64,000 nt of DNA from Actinomycetales bacterium (GCA_002919305.1 PKFB01000041.1:95046-159045), one strand, 5' to 3'. Positions 46,553-55,077 are shown, numbered from the stretch's first letter. Numbers and translations: made by a program. The notes: generated by a model not told the origin, from the letters alone.

Positions 46553-47211
46553 GAAGAACGACGAGTGACGATTACCTCAATGTCGTCCTGGTCGATCGTC
46601 TCGCTCTGGAGCGGCACGGGCACCAGGTGGGGATCGGGAGTGGAGGCCAACGGTATGGGAGGCAGGATGATCCGCTCCAGCCAGGTGTCGATGTGCCCGT
46701 CCACCATGGAGTCCGGCAGGGACAGCTCGGCACGGATCTCCGTGTCGGTCACGTAATAGAGCAGTACCCAGGTCGCCAGGGTTGTGGGATCCGGCTCAGC
46801 GCCCAATTCCGGGTCGTCGAGATCGAAAAGGGTCTGCTCCAGGAAGTTACGGTTGACCACATCAACCGTCGCGATCCCCTTCTCGTACCGGGTGGTGGGT
46901 CGACCCGTGGGGTCCCCGGTCGCCTCCGTCCCTAGAGCGGTGATGATCGCGATGCGTCCGTCCGGACTGATGGTCCGGCACAGGTTACGCGGGTTGTCGT
47001 ACGTCCACCCCGCTGGAGCCAGCTGCTCCCGGAGCCGGCGTACCGTTCGGAAGTAGCGGGCCAGGCCCGCTGCGCCGGGAGGATCCATGGCGGTGTATTG
47101 CCTGGCTTCGGCGTCAGCGTCCTGAAGGGCTGTCCGGAGGATCTCCGGTGACAGGCCGAGCTCGGCCAGCCGCGCGGCGACCGGGCTTCCCTCGACCACC
47201 TGGCATTCCAT
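46549..47211 (-). CDS. Unrecognised partner of the XRE-ImmA protein
   Basis: A 220-residue soluble protein of no family I recognise. It has a helical N-terminus with repeated arginines, a central segment that looks like an alpha/beta fold (NLCRTISPDGRIAIITALGTEATGD, TRYEKGIATVDVVNRNFLEQTLFD), and an acidic C-terminus. The ATG at 47211 follows GGAGGCGCC. Translational coupling to the XRE-ImmA protease and a symmetric dyad 26 bases upstream suggest a regulated two-gene module in which this protein is the effector or the protease target. Confidence 0.72.
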   Translation of the reverse strand: MECQVVEGSPVAARLAELGLSPEILRTALQDADAEARQYTAMDPPGAAGLARYFRTVRRLREQLAPAGWTYDNPRNLCRTISPDGRIAIITALGTEATGDPTGRPTTRYEKGIATVDVVNRNFLEQTLFDLDDPELGAEPDPTTLATWVLLYYVTDTEIRAELSLPDSMVDGHIDTWLERIILPPIPLASTPDPHLVPVPLQSETIDQDDIEVIVTRRSS

Positions 47212-47236
47212 GCGGCGCCTCCATGACAGCTGTCGA

Positions 47237-47278
47237 CTTCCCGAAATCATCCCTCATCTGAGGGACAGAAACGGGAAG
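47237..47278. promoter_or_regulatory. Nested symmetric dyad upstream of the XRE-ImmA pair
   Basis: An inner repeat TCCCTCA/TGAGGGA (47250-47256, 47259-47265) and an outer repeat CTTCCCG/CGGGAAG (47237-47243, 47272-47278) share exactly the same centre. Both arms are perfect. A likely operator for the XRE domain, or a 5'-leader hairpin. Confidence 0.65.
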
Positions 47279-47571
47279 CCCACCCCGCGTGTCGCTCCCC
47301 GCCCGCCGGCTCATGTCCTCAAGACCACCCCTCCCGGTGCCTCATCCGGCCTGGTCGCCCGCCGGCCTGGGAGGGTTCTGAGTCCGCCCAGCTTCCTCCT
47401 CCCGGTCAACGCATCCGCTCCGGGCCGTGTCAGCAACCGGACGTCCCAGGATGACTCCCTCACCTCTTCTTCACCTTCGCAGACTTGACCTTGCACGACC
47501 TTCACGACAAGCTCGGTTCGCCGGACGAATGAGCCCACACGACCGGTCCAGCCGCGACGAAGGGACGCGCC
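47279..47571. other. Rest of the divergent region before the LD-carboxypeptidase gene
   Basis: No gene or clear site is seen besides the dyad at 47237-47278. The plus-strand promoter for the peptidase should lie in the distal part. Confidence 0.4.
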
Positions 47572-48654
47572 GTGTCTACATCCACAGTGGAGTCAGCGAA
47601 GTCAGGACTCTCCAGACGGCGGGTGATCACCGCGGGAGCCGCCGCCAGCGGGGCCCTGATCGGGAGCGCTTTAGCCGGCGCCCCCGCGTCCCCCGCCTCC
47701 GTCACCGACTCTGTCCCGACCGCCCCCACGGGCGCCCGCATACTCCGGCCGCGTCGTCTGCGCCCCGGCGATCGGGTTCGCGTGGTGTCGCCCGGCAGTA
47801 CACCTCAACGGGCCAATGTGGCCAGAGGTGTGGAGATCCTGGAGAGCTGGGGCCTGGTGGTGGAGATCGCGCCCCACGTCTTTGACCAGTACGGCTATCT
47901 CGCCGGACGCGACGAGGATCGGCTGGCTGACCTCAACGACGCCCTCGCCGACCCCACGATCCGGGGCGTATTCGCCTCCCGAGGCGGCTACGGCACCCAA
48001 CGGATCGTCGACGCCGTCAATATCAACGCGGTACGCCGGGACCCCAAAGTCGTAGTGGGTTTCAGCGATATCACCAGCCTGCAGAACAAGCTCTGGCGTG
48101 ATACCCGATTAGCCACCATTCACGGTCCGATGGTCAACTGGAGCGACTCCAGGACCGGACCGGAGTCGGCTGAAGCGCTCCGCGCCGCGGTGATGACCAC
48201 CTCCCAGATCGTCATTCAGCGGGAGGAGACGGAAAGTACCGCATCCATCGTGGTCCCAGGGCGGGCCGAGGGCATCCTGCTCGGGGGCAACCTGACGATG
48301 TTGGACTCCTCAGTCGCCGCCGGTGACTTCCCGGACCTCACCGGCGCCATCCTCTTTATTGAAGAGGTCGGGGAGGCCCCGTACCGGATCGATCGGATGC
48401 TCTCCCACCTGCGGCGGATCGGCGCGCTGGACGGGATCGTGGGCGTGGCCCTGGGGCAGGTCACCGACAGCGAGGGCGACAATTGGACATTCGTGGACAC
48501 GCTGCGCGACCGGTTGTGTGACTTGGGAGTGCCGGTGCTCGGCGGTCTTCGGCTCGGGCACGGAAACGGGCAGCTCACCATTCCGTTGGGCGTACCCGCC
48601 GTCCTGGATGCCGACGCCGGGGTGCTTATCGCGGAGCCGGCGGTGCGGGACTAG
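47572..48654 (+). CDS. Muramoyltetrapeptide (LD-)carboxypeptidase, S66 family, Tat-exported
   Basis: A 360-residue S66 peptidase. The N-terminus carries a twin-arginine signal (SRRRVITAGAAASGALIGSALAGAPA, with cleavage after an alanine-rich stretch), so it acts outside the membrane, unlike cytoplasmic LdcA of Escherichia coli. The catalytic serine is in VVGFSDIT, with ILLGGNLTML and a late LGHGNG histidine. It removes the terminal D-Ala from tetrapeptide stems or cleaves microcin-like peptides. Starts at GTG after GAAGGGACGC. Confidence 0.9.
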   Translation: MSTSTVESAKSGLSRRRVITAGAAASGALIGSALAGAPASPASVTDSVPTAPTGARILRPRRLRPGDRVRVVSPGSTPQRANVARGVEILESWGLVVEIAPHVFDQYGYLAGRDEDRLADLNDALADPTIRGVFASRGGYGTQRIVDAVNINAVRRDPKVVVGFSDITSLQNKLWRDTRLATIHGPMVNWSDSRTGPESAEALRAAVMTTSQIVIQREETESTASIVVPGRAEGILLGGNLTMLDSSVAAGDFPDLTGAILFIEEVGEAPYRIDRMLSHLRRIGALDGIVGVALGQVTDSEGDNWTFVDTLRDRLCDLGVPVLGGLRLGHGNGQLTIPLGVPAVLDADAGVLIAEPAVRD

Positions 48655-48671
48655 CGCGGCTCTCGCGAGGA

Positions 48672-49112
48672 TCACACGGCCGCGGCGATAGCGGCCCCGA
48701 TGAAAAGCACCTGTAGCAGGGTACGCGGAAGCAGCGGCGTAACCGGTCGCCCCGCCAGTGTCAGTCCGGCGCGGGCTGCGTACACATTGGCGGGGAACAT
48801 CGCCACCATCAGCAGGGCCAGGCAGATCGCGGCCGCGGGGGCAGTCGCCGGGATCACCAGCCCGACCGCGCCGATGAGCTCCAGCAAACCAGTGATGGTG
48901 ACCAACAGATCTGGCCTGGGGAGCCGAGGCGGCACCATCGCGATGAGGTCCTGACGGCGTGTGCTGCCGAAGTGCGCCAGACCGGTCAGGACGAACATCA
49001 TCGCCAACGCGCCGCGGAGAGCAGGCTGCCAGCTGTCTAATGCGTCGATCCCCAGCAGGCCGGCGGCGCGCAGCAGGAGCCAGCCGCCCACCAGGGTGAT
49101 GAAGGGCGCCAT
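48672..49112 (-). CDS. DoxX family membrane protein
   Basis: A 146-residue protein with four hydrophobic helices in the DoxX pattern: an opening GGWLLLRAAGLLG, FVLTGLAHFGSTRRQDLIAMVPPRLPRPDLLVTITGLLELIGAVGLVIP and a final AAICLALLMVAMFPANVYAA segment. Function unclear; DoxX proteins are tied to thiosulfate or redox metabolism in some species. The ATG follows GGTTGGAGG. A divergent TetR gene and an inverted repeat in the promoter suggest repression. Confidence 0.87.
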   Translation of the reverse strand: MAPFITLVGGWLLLRAAGLLGIDALDSWQPALRGALAMMFVLTGLAHFGSTRRQDLIAMVPPRLPRPDLLVTITGLLELIGAVGLVIPATAPAAAICLALLMVAMFPANVYAARAGLTLAGRPVTPLLPRTLLQVLFIGAAIAAAV

Positions 49113-49141
49113 AGAAACCTCCAACCTCGAATCTTTACACC

Positions 49142-49172
49142 GACAAGATCTCTCATGGAGCCCCATCTTGTC
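49142..49172. promoter_or_regulatory. Operator-like inverted repeat in the doxX promoter region
   Basis: GACAAGAT (49142-49149) and ATCTTGTC (49165-49172) are perfect 8-bp arms with a 15-base spacer. On the minus strand TTGACA overlaps the distal arm, so a repressor bound here would block the doxX promoter. The divergent TetR is the obvious candidate. Confidence 0.6.
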
Positions 49173-49373
49173 AATGCAAAGTTCGGAGTAGGCTGGAGAA
49201 CACGAACCCAATCCCGCGATTCGCGACGATGCACACCGGTCCGAGGGAGCGGCGGTTCCCCACAAACCTGAGCGGATCCGGCATCGTCGGTGTTCGACGC
49301 CGGATCACGGCTTAACGAACGGTCCGGTGAGTCACGGCCGCGACAGGCGGGGCGATGACGAGGGGGCACCACG

Positions 49374-50015
49374 ATGGCACCGGAGACACCAGAACAATCA
49401 CGCACGACAACGCCAGACAAAGCGGCACGGCGGGATCGGCCGTACCACCATGGGGATCTTCGCCGTGCTCTCATCAACGCCGCCCTGGAGGCGATCGCTC
49501 AGGAAGGCCCGGCGGGAATCAGCCTGCGGGCCCTGGCGCGTCGGGCTGGCGTCTCACACGCCGCACCCACCCACCACTTCCGTGACAAGGCCGGCCTGCT
49601 CACCGCGGTCGCGGTCGAGGGGTTCGATCTCCTGGCCGACACCCTGCAGGAGACCGCGGAGCGTACCGGGAGCTTCCTAGAGCTCGGCGTCGCCTACGTC
49701 AGGTTTGCTTTGGAACACCCTTCTCATTTCGCGGTCATGTTCCGCCCGGACCTTTACCACGCCTCAGATCCGGAGGTACGGCGCGCTCGCGGGCGGAGTA
49801 CGGCAGTTCTGGCGTCGGCCCTGGAAAACCTGCCGAATCCGCTATCAACCCAGGACCGCGACGCGGCCCGCCTGGCGGCCTGGTCGCTCATGCACGGCCT
49901 GGCCACGCTGTGGTCCAGTGGAAGCCTGATCGGCTATGAGGACGATCCGCTCGCTTTGGCTCGGCGCGTCGCCTCAACCCTGTCTCCAACCCCGCTGTCC
50001 CCCACCTCACAGTGA
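49374..50015 (+). CDS. TetR/AcrR family regulator
   Basis: A 213-residue regulator: a disordered start, then a TetR helix-turn-helix (LRRALINAALEAIAQEGPAGISLRALARRAGVSHAAPTHHFRDKAGLLTAVAVEGF) and a WHG-type ligand domain (VAYVRFALEHPSHFAVMFRPDLYH). Divergent from doxX. The WHG domain group responds to small hydrophobic effectors in known cases, but no ligand can be named here. Confidence 0.9.
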   Translation: MAPETPEQSRTTTPDKAARRDRPYHHGDLRRALINAALEAIAQEGPAGISLRALARRAGVSHAAPTHHFRDKAGLLTAVAVEGFDLLADTLQETAERTGSFLELGVAYVRFALEHPSHFAVMFRPDLYHASDPEVRRARGRSTAVLASALENLPNPLSTQDRDAARLAAWSLMHGLATLWSSGSLIGYEDDPLALARRVASTLSPTPLSPTSQ

Positions 50016-50064
50016 CCGGAATATCTCATACACCGGATATAGATCATTAAAACCGTTGAGAACG

Positions 50065-50091
50065 GTGTGACAGGTGTGACAGACGTGACAG
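50065..50091. repeat. Three tandem 9-bp repeats (GTGTGACAG)
   Basis: GTGTGACAG is present twice exactly and a third time as ACGTGACAG, with a regular 9-base period, directly before an AGGAGG ribosome site and a four-codon reading frame. Possible multiple half-sites for a regulator. Confidence 0.65.
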
Positions 50092-50100
50092 GAGGAAAGC

Positions 50101-50115
50101 GTGATGCTGATGTGA
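50101..50115 (+). CDS. Possible four-codon leader reading frame
   Basis: A strong AGGAGG with 5-base spacing precedes GTG-ATG-CTG-ATG-TGA. The spelled peptide, M-M-L-M, is almost all methionine-type codons, and the next genes include a peptide deformylase, which acts on formyl-methionine. It could be a regulatory leader, or an accidental ribosome site. Coding status is not established. Confidence 0.3.
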   Translation: MMLM

Positions 50116-50323
50116 CATGAATTCGTGGAATCATGTTTGAACCTTTTACGCTGGGTGCCGTTCTTTCAAGTGGGAATTACGCGCGGTAATCACTGAAGAA
50201 CGAATCAGCGAGGGGCGTGCGGGATTGACGTGACGGCGTCTTAACAATACTTGCGACTCAGGAGATAATTGCAGAATCCTCGGCGTCAAGTTCCACGTCC
50301 CACTACTCCCCGGCGGTTAGAAC

Positions 50324-51049
50324 ATGACCACGCAGCTGAACGAGGAAGAAATCCCCGCACCACCACGAACCCCTCCCGCCGCTGTTCTGTTCGATCTGGA
50401 CGGCACTCTCGTAGAGAGTGAACATCTGTGGAATGACGCGGTTATCGAACTGGCTGCCCGACATGGAAGATCCATTCCCAAACATGTGCTGGAGCACACC
50501 GTAGGGATTCCGACGGCCGAGTTCATCAACATCGTGCACGCCTACCTGAAGTGGGATCACATCGATACCGCCACCAGCTTGGCGTGGGTCGAGGAGCGGG
50601 TACGGCAGCGCTTCGCGGCTGGCCTGGCCTGGCGCCCCGGTGCGCATCGGCTGCTCACCGAGGTCCGGGCAGCCGGCATCCCAACTGCCCTGGTGACTGC
50701 GACCCGGCGCCACCTCGTGGAAGCCGCCTTGAACACGCTGGGGCGCCACAATTTCGACACGTTGGTCTGTGGCGACGAGGTGCGCCACGGTAAACCGCAC
50801 CCTAAACCGTACCTGGTGGCGGCGGATCGCCTAGGAGTACCTATACGACACTGCGTCGCGATCGAGGATTCTCCGGTGGGGGTCACCAGTGCCGTCTCTG
50901 CCGGCTGCGCCGTTTTGGCGGTCCCCAGTGAGCTGGATATCAATCCAGCGGAATTAGATGGTCATGCCCGTTGTATGGTGGTTAAGGACTTGACCGATAT
51001 AGATCTGGACTATCTTGCTTGGTTGGTCTCCGCACCTACGCCCGACTGA
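50324..51049 (+). CDS. HAD family phosphatase (beta-phosphoglucomutase-like)
   Basis: A 241-residue HAD subfamily IA hydrolase. Motif I is VLFDLDGTLVES with nucleophile Asp24, motif II VTATRRH, motif III lysine in GKPHPKPYL, and motif IV IEDSPVG. The helical cap between motifs I and II is of the beta-phosphoglucomutase type, so a sugar phosphate or small phosphate ester is likely. The 3' end overlaps the convergent deformylase gene by 40 bases, which is unusual and could cause antisense interference. Confidence 0.9.
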   Translation: MTTQLNEEEIPAPPRTPPAAVLFDLDGTLVESEHLWNDAVIELAARHGRSIPKHVLEHTVGIPTAEFINIVHAYLKWDHIDTATSLAWVEERVRQRFAAGLAWRPGAHRLLTEVRAAGIPTALVTATRRHLVEAALNTLGRHNFDTLVCGDEVRHGKPHPKPYLVAADRLGVPIRHCVAIEDSPVGVTSAVSAGCAVLAVPSELDINPAELDGHARCMVVKDLTDIDLDYLAWLVSAPTPD

Positions 51050-51738
51050 GACTCCTCATCGAGGAATTCCCAGTCAATCCGGCGCGTCTGGTACTCGGCC
51101 ACACTTATCGGATCGATGTCGTCCGGCATACGGTCCGTATAGAACAGCCCAGCCAAATGATCCACCTCGTGTGCCACCAACCGTGCTAGACCGGCCCGGA
51201 ATTTCTCGATTCTAGGTTCGCCACCTGGCGTGAAGTAGCGTACGGTCAGCTCCCAGGGTCGAGTCACCGGACCACGGAAATCGAAGAAACTGAGGCATCC
51301 CTCATACGCATACGTGGTTTCCTCTGACCAGCTGAGGATTCTCGGGTTAATCAGAACATGCTCCGAGCCGTTCGGCGGCCGTACCAGCGCCACGGCGAGA
51401 TCCAGCCCGATTTGAGGAGCCGAGATACCTATTCCATTTTGGAATGGGTAACTGCGCCTGGCGCGTTCGATGGTTTCCCGTAGCCGCCGAATCACCGGCA
51501 CCATCAGGTCAGAGTCAAAGGGAGGCTCCAGCTCCCGGGCGACCTGACGCAGGACAGGCGCCCCGCGCTGTACTACTCCAGCTTCCTCCATTGACCTGCG
51601 GTAAGGCCCTATGAACCTGGTCAGGTGCTGGTCCAGCGCGTCGGTATCAGGGTGCAACGGACCATAGTCACCTGATGGCGACCAATTATCCACAACACGT
51701 GGATCAGCCTGAAAGTAGGTCGCAATGTCGGCCTTCAT
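51010..51738 (-). CDS. Peptide deformylase with long N-terminal extension
   Basis: A 242-residue deformylase with all three motifs: GIGISAPQ (102-109), EGCLS (146-150) and HEVDH (190-194), supplying the metal-binding cysteine and two histidines. Typical deformylases are 165-190 residues; here about 55 extra residues precede the fold. Housekeeping deformylase removes formyl groups from nascent proteins, but this divergent copy beside an XRE regulator is more likely an accessory enzyme. The ATG at 51738 has GGGGAG 12 bases upstream; a GTG at 51774 is the alternative. Confidence 0.85.
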   Translation of the reverse strand: MKADIATYFQADPRVVDNWSPSGDYGPLHPDTDALDQHLTRFIGPYRRSMEEAGVVQRGAPVLRQVARELEPPFDSDLMVPVIRRLRETIERARRSYPFQNGIGISAPQIGLDLAVALVRPPNGSEHVLINPRILSWSEETTYAYEGCLSFFDFRGPVTRPWELTVRYFTPGGEPRIEKFRAGLARLVAHEVDHLAGLFYTDRMPDDIDPISVAEYQTRRIDWEFLDEESQSGVGAETNQAR

Positions 51739-51823
51739 CGATGTATCTAGCTCCCCGTTCGTTGCCGAGTGCACGGTCCCCTTAATGGGCCGTCAAACAA
51801 ACGGGGACTTTAAGTATCAATCA

Positions 51824-51851
51824 CGGTGCCCGGCCTGTTGGCCGGACACCG
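51824..51851 (-). terminator. Hairpin after the XRE regulator gene
   Basis: CGGTGCCCGGCC (51824-51835) and GGCCGGACACCG (51840-51851) form a 12-bp stem with one mismatch and a four-base loop. It lies 66 bases after the XRE stop codon and separates it from the deformylase promoter. Confidence 0.65.
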
Positions 51852-51916
51852 TTTCGAAACGTGGGAAGAACCGGACCACGGCCCTACCCACCCCCACAGG
51901 TCAACGAACTTTCACG

Positions 51917-52879
51917 TTAATCGTTACGGCTGGGATAGTTCGGGTTACGGAACAGCCACTCTAAGCGATAACGCGCGTTCAACGGCGGGTCCGTGGTGAA
52001 CCAGGAGAAGATGACTTGCTCTCCCTGCTGGTGTCGCTCGATGGGGGTCCGTAACGGCCGCCGTTCGATTGTCATCGAAGTCTCGGTGCCCCACACCTGC
52101 GGATCGGAGTCGGTCGGGAACGTCATCCGGACCGACAGGTGCCGGGTGGGCAGCCGCACCGCACGCTGGTACCAGAAGCCCCACTTGAAGTGGTTGACGG
52201 TGTACGAGTACTCGATCCAGGTCCGCTCCCCCGGATACAGCGGGAATTGACAGACCTCGTTCTCGAACAGCAGCCAGACCTCCTTGACCGCGGCCAGGTC
52301 CAGCATCGGCTTCCACAGCATCTTCTCGCCGCCGCAGGTCGCTTGGAGGTTTAACTCCTCCCAGGTCAGCGGGTTTTCCCGGTACAGCTGATGGGAGCGC
52401 TCCGGGTCATCGGGGTACTGATCGACGGCGATCTTGACGAAGTAACGAATCACCGGCTCCCGGCCGACGTTGTGTAATCGCCGCCGGTGGGTCATCCGGT
52501 ACTCCCGCCCGTCGTAGACCATCTCGGCCTCGTCGCGCTCCACGATCAGTACCGACTCGGTCAGTAGCAGCCCGGCGGCCCGTAACTCCCGATCCGTCGG
52601 CCGGCTCCCTCGACGACGAGCGCTCTCGTACTCCTTCCAGCGCTGCCAGATTGCTCCCCCCGCCTCCAGGACCTCCTCCGCCCGTCGAGCGAAATCCTCG
52701 GTCGGCCGGTGTCGCCCGCTCTCCACATGGCTGACATAGGAGGGGTCGAACGCCATCCGTAACGCGAGCTGCTTCTTAGACAAGCCACGCTCATTGCGTC
52801 GCCGGGTCAGCTCCGCGGTGAACGCATTGATCGCGCTCTCCGCCGACGGGGAGGTGTCCTGCCCATCCATACCGCTCAC
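51917..52879 (-). CDS. XRE family regulator with large unrecognised C-terminal domain
   Basis: A 320-residue protein. The XRE helix-turn-helix is at about 20-75 (FTAELTRRRNERGLSKKQLALRMAFDPSYVSHVESGRHRPTEDFARRAEEVL). The remaining 220 residues form a tryptophan-rich, beta-looking domain (WEELNLQA, YPGERTWIEYSYTVNHFKWGFWYQRAVRLPTRHLSVRMTFP) that I cannot assign; it may be a sensor or effector. The deformylase gene follows on the same strand, 179 bases downstream across a hairpin, which suggests a regulator-effector pairing. Confidence 0.8.
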   Translation of the reverse strand: MSGMDGQDTSPSAESAINAFTAELTRRRNERGLSKKQLALRMAFDPSYVSHVESGRHRPTEDFARRAEEVLEAGGAIWQRWKEYESARRRGSRPTDRELRAAGLLLTESVLIVERDEAEMVYDGREYRMTHRRRLHNVGREPVIRYFVKIAVDQYPDDPERSHQLYRENPLTWEELNLQATCGGEKMLWKPMLDLAAVKEVWLLFENEVCQFPLYPGERTWIEYSYTVNHFKWGFWYQRAVRLPTRHLSVRMTFPTDSDPQVWGTETSMTIERRPLRTPIERHQQGEQVIFSWFTTDPPLNARYRLEWLFRNPNYPSRND

Positions 52880-53046
52880 CTTGCGTCACATGAGAACCGG
52901 ATATCAGTGACCGTAGTCGTTAAGAGCACCCGCCGGAACCTTCCACGTTCTATATAGGGAACTCGTCAAAGTTATCTGATCCTAGAACTAAGGGCGCCCA
53001 TGAGGCGACATGCGTCCACAAAACTCCTATATATTCCCAATTAGGA

Positions 53047-53892
53047 CTAATTAACATCGCGTCGTCGCAGGATCACGATCGCTACGATGCCGGACAACAG
53101 CAAATATCCCGCCACCGTGCCGGTGGCCTGAGCACCGGTCACGGCCGCCACCACCCCCGGCGTACCTCCGGGTTCGGTGATCGGGATGACGCCCAGCGCA
53201 GCCGCGACCGACCCCGCGTTGGTGCCGGGCAACCAGTCGCTGATCGTCTCTAAGACCCCCAGGCCGCCACTGAGGATCCGCAACAAGTTCTCCACCACCA
53301 GGGTCCACACCAGACCTAGCCCCACCGCCAGCGCGGTGTTGCGGAGCCACACTCCCAGGAACATGCCGATGCCGCACCACATGCCGGCCAGCAACCAGCC
53401 AGCGGCGATGGCGGTCACCAGCTCACCGGCCGAAGGCCAGGCACCAGAGGCCGCTTCCAGCTCCGCGATCACGGCGCTGGCCACCGCGCCGACCGCGAAA
53501 AACCCGAGCACCTGCATCAAGGTCACCAGCGCCATAGCCAGACACTTACCCGCGTACACCGCGATCCGGCCGGGCCGTTGAACCAGAACCGTCTTCCAGG
53601 TGCCAAAGCCGTACTCCCCGCCGGTGGCCAAGGCTCCGAGCACCAACGCGATCGCGCCTCCGAACATCGGCAGCCCGCTCACCCCGACGGTCGTCAGGCT
53701 CGCCGGGAGTAGCTCGGCCAACTGCTGTTCACGCGGCACCTCCGCCGCCATCCCACTCCCGTTCCGGTAGCTCATGTACGGCAGGAGGTATCCGAATGTC
53801 AGGCCGAGGATGACCCATACCGCCAGCAGCAGCCACGTCACCGGCCGTCTGCCCGTTTTGATCAACTCCGCTTGGAAACTGGCCCCCATCAC
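53047..53892 (-). CDS. ABC-2 type transporter permease
   Basis: A 281-residue permease with six hydrophobic helices and the ABC2 pattern (opening AELIKTGRRPVTWLLLAVWVILGLTFG, later ATGGEYGFGTWKTVLVQRPGRIAVYAGK). It pairs with the ATPase gene immediately upstream; the GTG start and the ATPase stop overlap as GTGA. Exporter of lipid, antibiotic or peptide; substrate unknown. Confidence 0.9.
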   Translation of the reverse strand: MMGASFQAELIKTGRRPVTWLLLAVWVILGLTFGYLLPYMSYRNGSGMAAEVPREQQLAELLPASLTTVGVSGLPMFGGAIALVLGALATGGEYGFGTWKTVLVQRPGRIAVYAGKCLAMALVTLMQVLGFFAVGAVASAVIAELEAASGAWPSAGELVTAIAAGWLLAGMWCGIGMFLGVWLRNTALAVGLGLVWTLVVENLLRILSGGLGVLETISDWLPGTNAGSVAAALGVIPITEPGGTPGVVAAVTGAQATGTVAGYLLLSGIVAIVILRRRDVN

Positions 53893-54824
53893 CGCTCCTC
53901 CCCTACCCTCGGCTGCCCGGCTCCCCCGGTCAGCTCGAAAAAGACGTCCTCCAAGGTCCGCTCCACCACCCGCAGCTCGCTGACCGCGACGTCAGCGGCC
54001 ACCAGCGCACGGTTCACCACGGCCGCCCGGTGGGGTGCGGTCCGCAGCCGCAACACGCCGTCCACCACGCTCACCCGCTGCGGGCCCAGCACCCGCTCGG
54101 CGACCTCCCGGGCCCGCGGCAGGGGGTCGGCGCGGACCATCAGCTGCCCTTCCCCCCGCAACTCGGCCACGGTGCCCTCCGCCAGCATTCGCCCCTGGGA
54201 GATCACCCCCACCCGGTCGCAGATCTCCTCCACCTCCGCCAGTTGGTGGCTGGAGAGCAGGACGGTGCGCTCCCCCGTCCCCAACCTGCGGATCAAGCGC
54301 CGCATCTCCGCCATGCCGGCGGGATCCAAACCGTTACTGGGCTCATCCAAGATCAACAGCTTCGGGTCCTTGAGCAGCGCCGCCGCCACCCCTAACCGCT
54401 GCTTCATGCCGAGGGAGTAGGTGGCGAAGCGATCAGCGGCCCGATCGGTAAGGTTCACCAGCTCCAGGACCTCATCCACCCGCCTCATCGGCACCCCGGC
54501 GTACCGCGCCATCACCCGCAGGTTGTCGCGTCCCGACAGGTAGGGGTACAGACCCGGCCCCTCCACCAGCGCCCCCACCCCGATCAGGCCACGCGGGTCA
54601 CCGGGGCGGTGTCCCAGAACCCGCACCGTCCCCTCGGACAGGCGTACCAGGCCCAACAGGATCCGAAGGGTCGTCGTCTTCCCGGCCCCGTTGGGGCCCA
54701 AGAAGCCGTATACCTCGCCGGCCCGCACCATCAGGTCCACGCCGTCGACCACGCGTCTGGCGCCGTAGACCTTGGTCAATCCCCGCGCCTGAACGACATG
54801 AACGTCGTCATGAATGTTTCTCAT
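53889..54824 (-). CDS. ABC transporter ATP-binding protein
   Basis: A 311-residue ATPase: Walker A GPNGAGKTT, signature YSLGMKQRLGVAAALL, Walker B LLILDEPSNGLDP, and a C-terminal regulatory extension of about 80 residues as in drug-exporting ABC-2 ATPases. The ATG at 54824 is chosen; a GTG five codons earlier is possible. A histidine kinase/response regulator pair lies divergent on the other side of a 250-base gap and probably controls it, a common arrangement in actinobacteria. Confidence 0.92.
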   Translation of the reverse strand: MRNIHDDVHVVQARGLTKVYGARRVVDGVDLMVRAGEVYGFLGPNGAGKTTTLRILLGLVRLSEGTVRVLGHRPGDPRGLIGVGALVEGPGLYPYLSGRDNLRVMARYAGVPMRRVDEVLELVNLTDRAADRFATYSLGMKQRLGVAAALLKDPKLLILDEPSNGLDPAGMAEMRRLIRRLGTGERTVLLSSHQLAEVEEICDRVGVISQGRMLAEGTVAELRGEGQLMVRADPLPRAREVAERVLGPQRVSVVDGVLRLRTAPHRAAVVNRALVAADVAVSELRVVERTLEDVFFELTGGAGQPRVGEER

Positions 54825-55077
54825 TACCTGTTCACCCACCGTTCACAAGCGCTCCGCTACATGAGCTGTCACTCCAGGTCACGGCGCTGTCGCGCCACCT
54901 GTGCCGCCCAGCCGGCCTGACCCTTCCCACCCTGCGCGGATTGGTCTGGCGCGTCGTCGCCCCCGGCACGACACTTGCTCGACGTACCGGAGGGGAGAGA
55001 GGTACGCCGATTCGCGTACGCGCCGATACGTCACTGATCGGATGTCGCCGGCGCCAGCCGCGCCCTAAGGTCGACGA

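Larger units (their letters stand above)
50016..50323. other. Intergenic region upstream of the HAD gene, rich in small repeats
   Basis: Besides the elements listed separately, it contains ACCGTT-GAG-AACGGT (50052-50066) and ATTAC-GCGCG-GTAAT near 50176-50190. No full-length gene is supported; the region is lower in GC than its surroundings. Confidence 0.5.
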
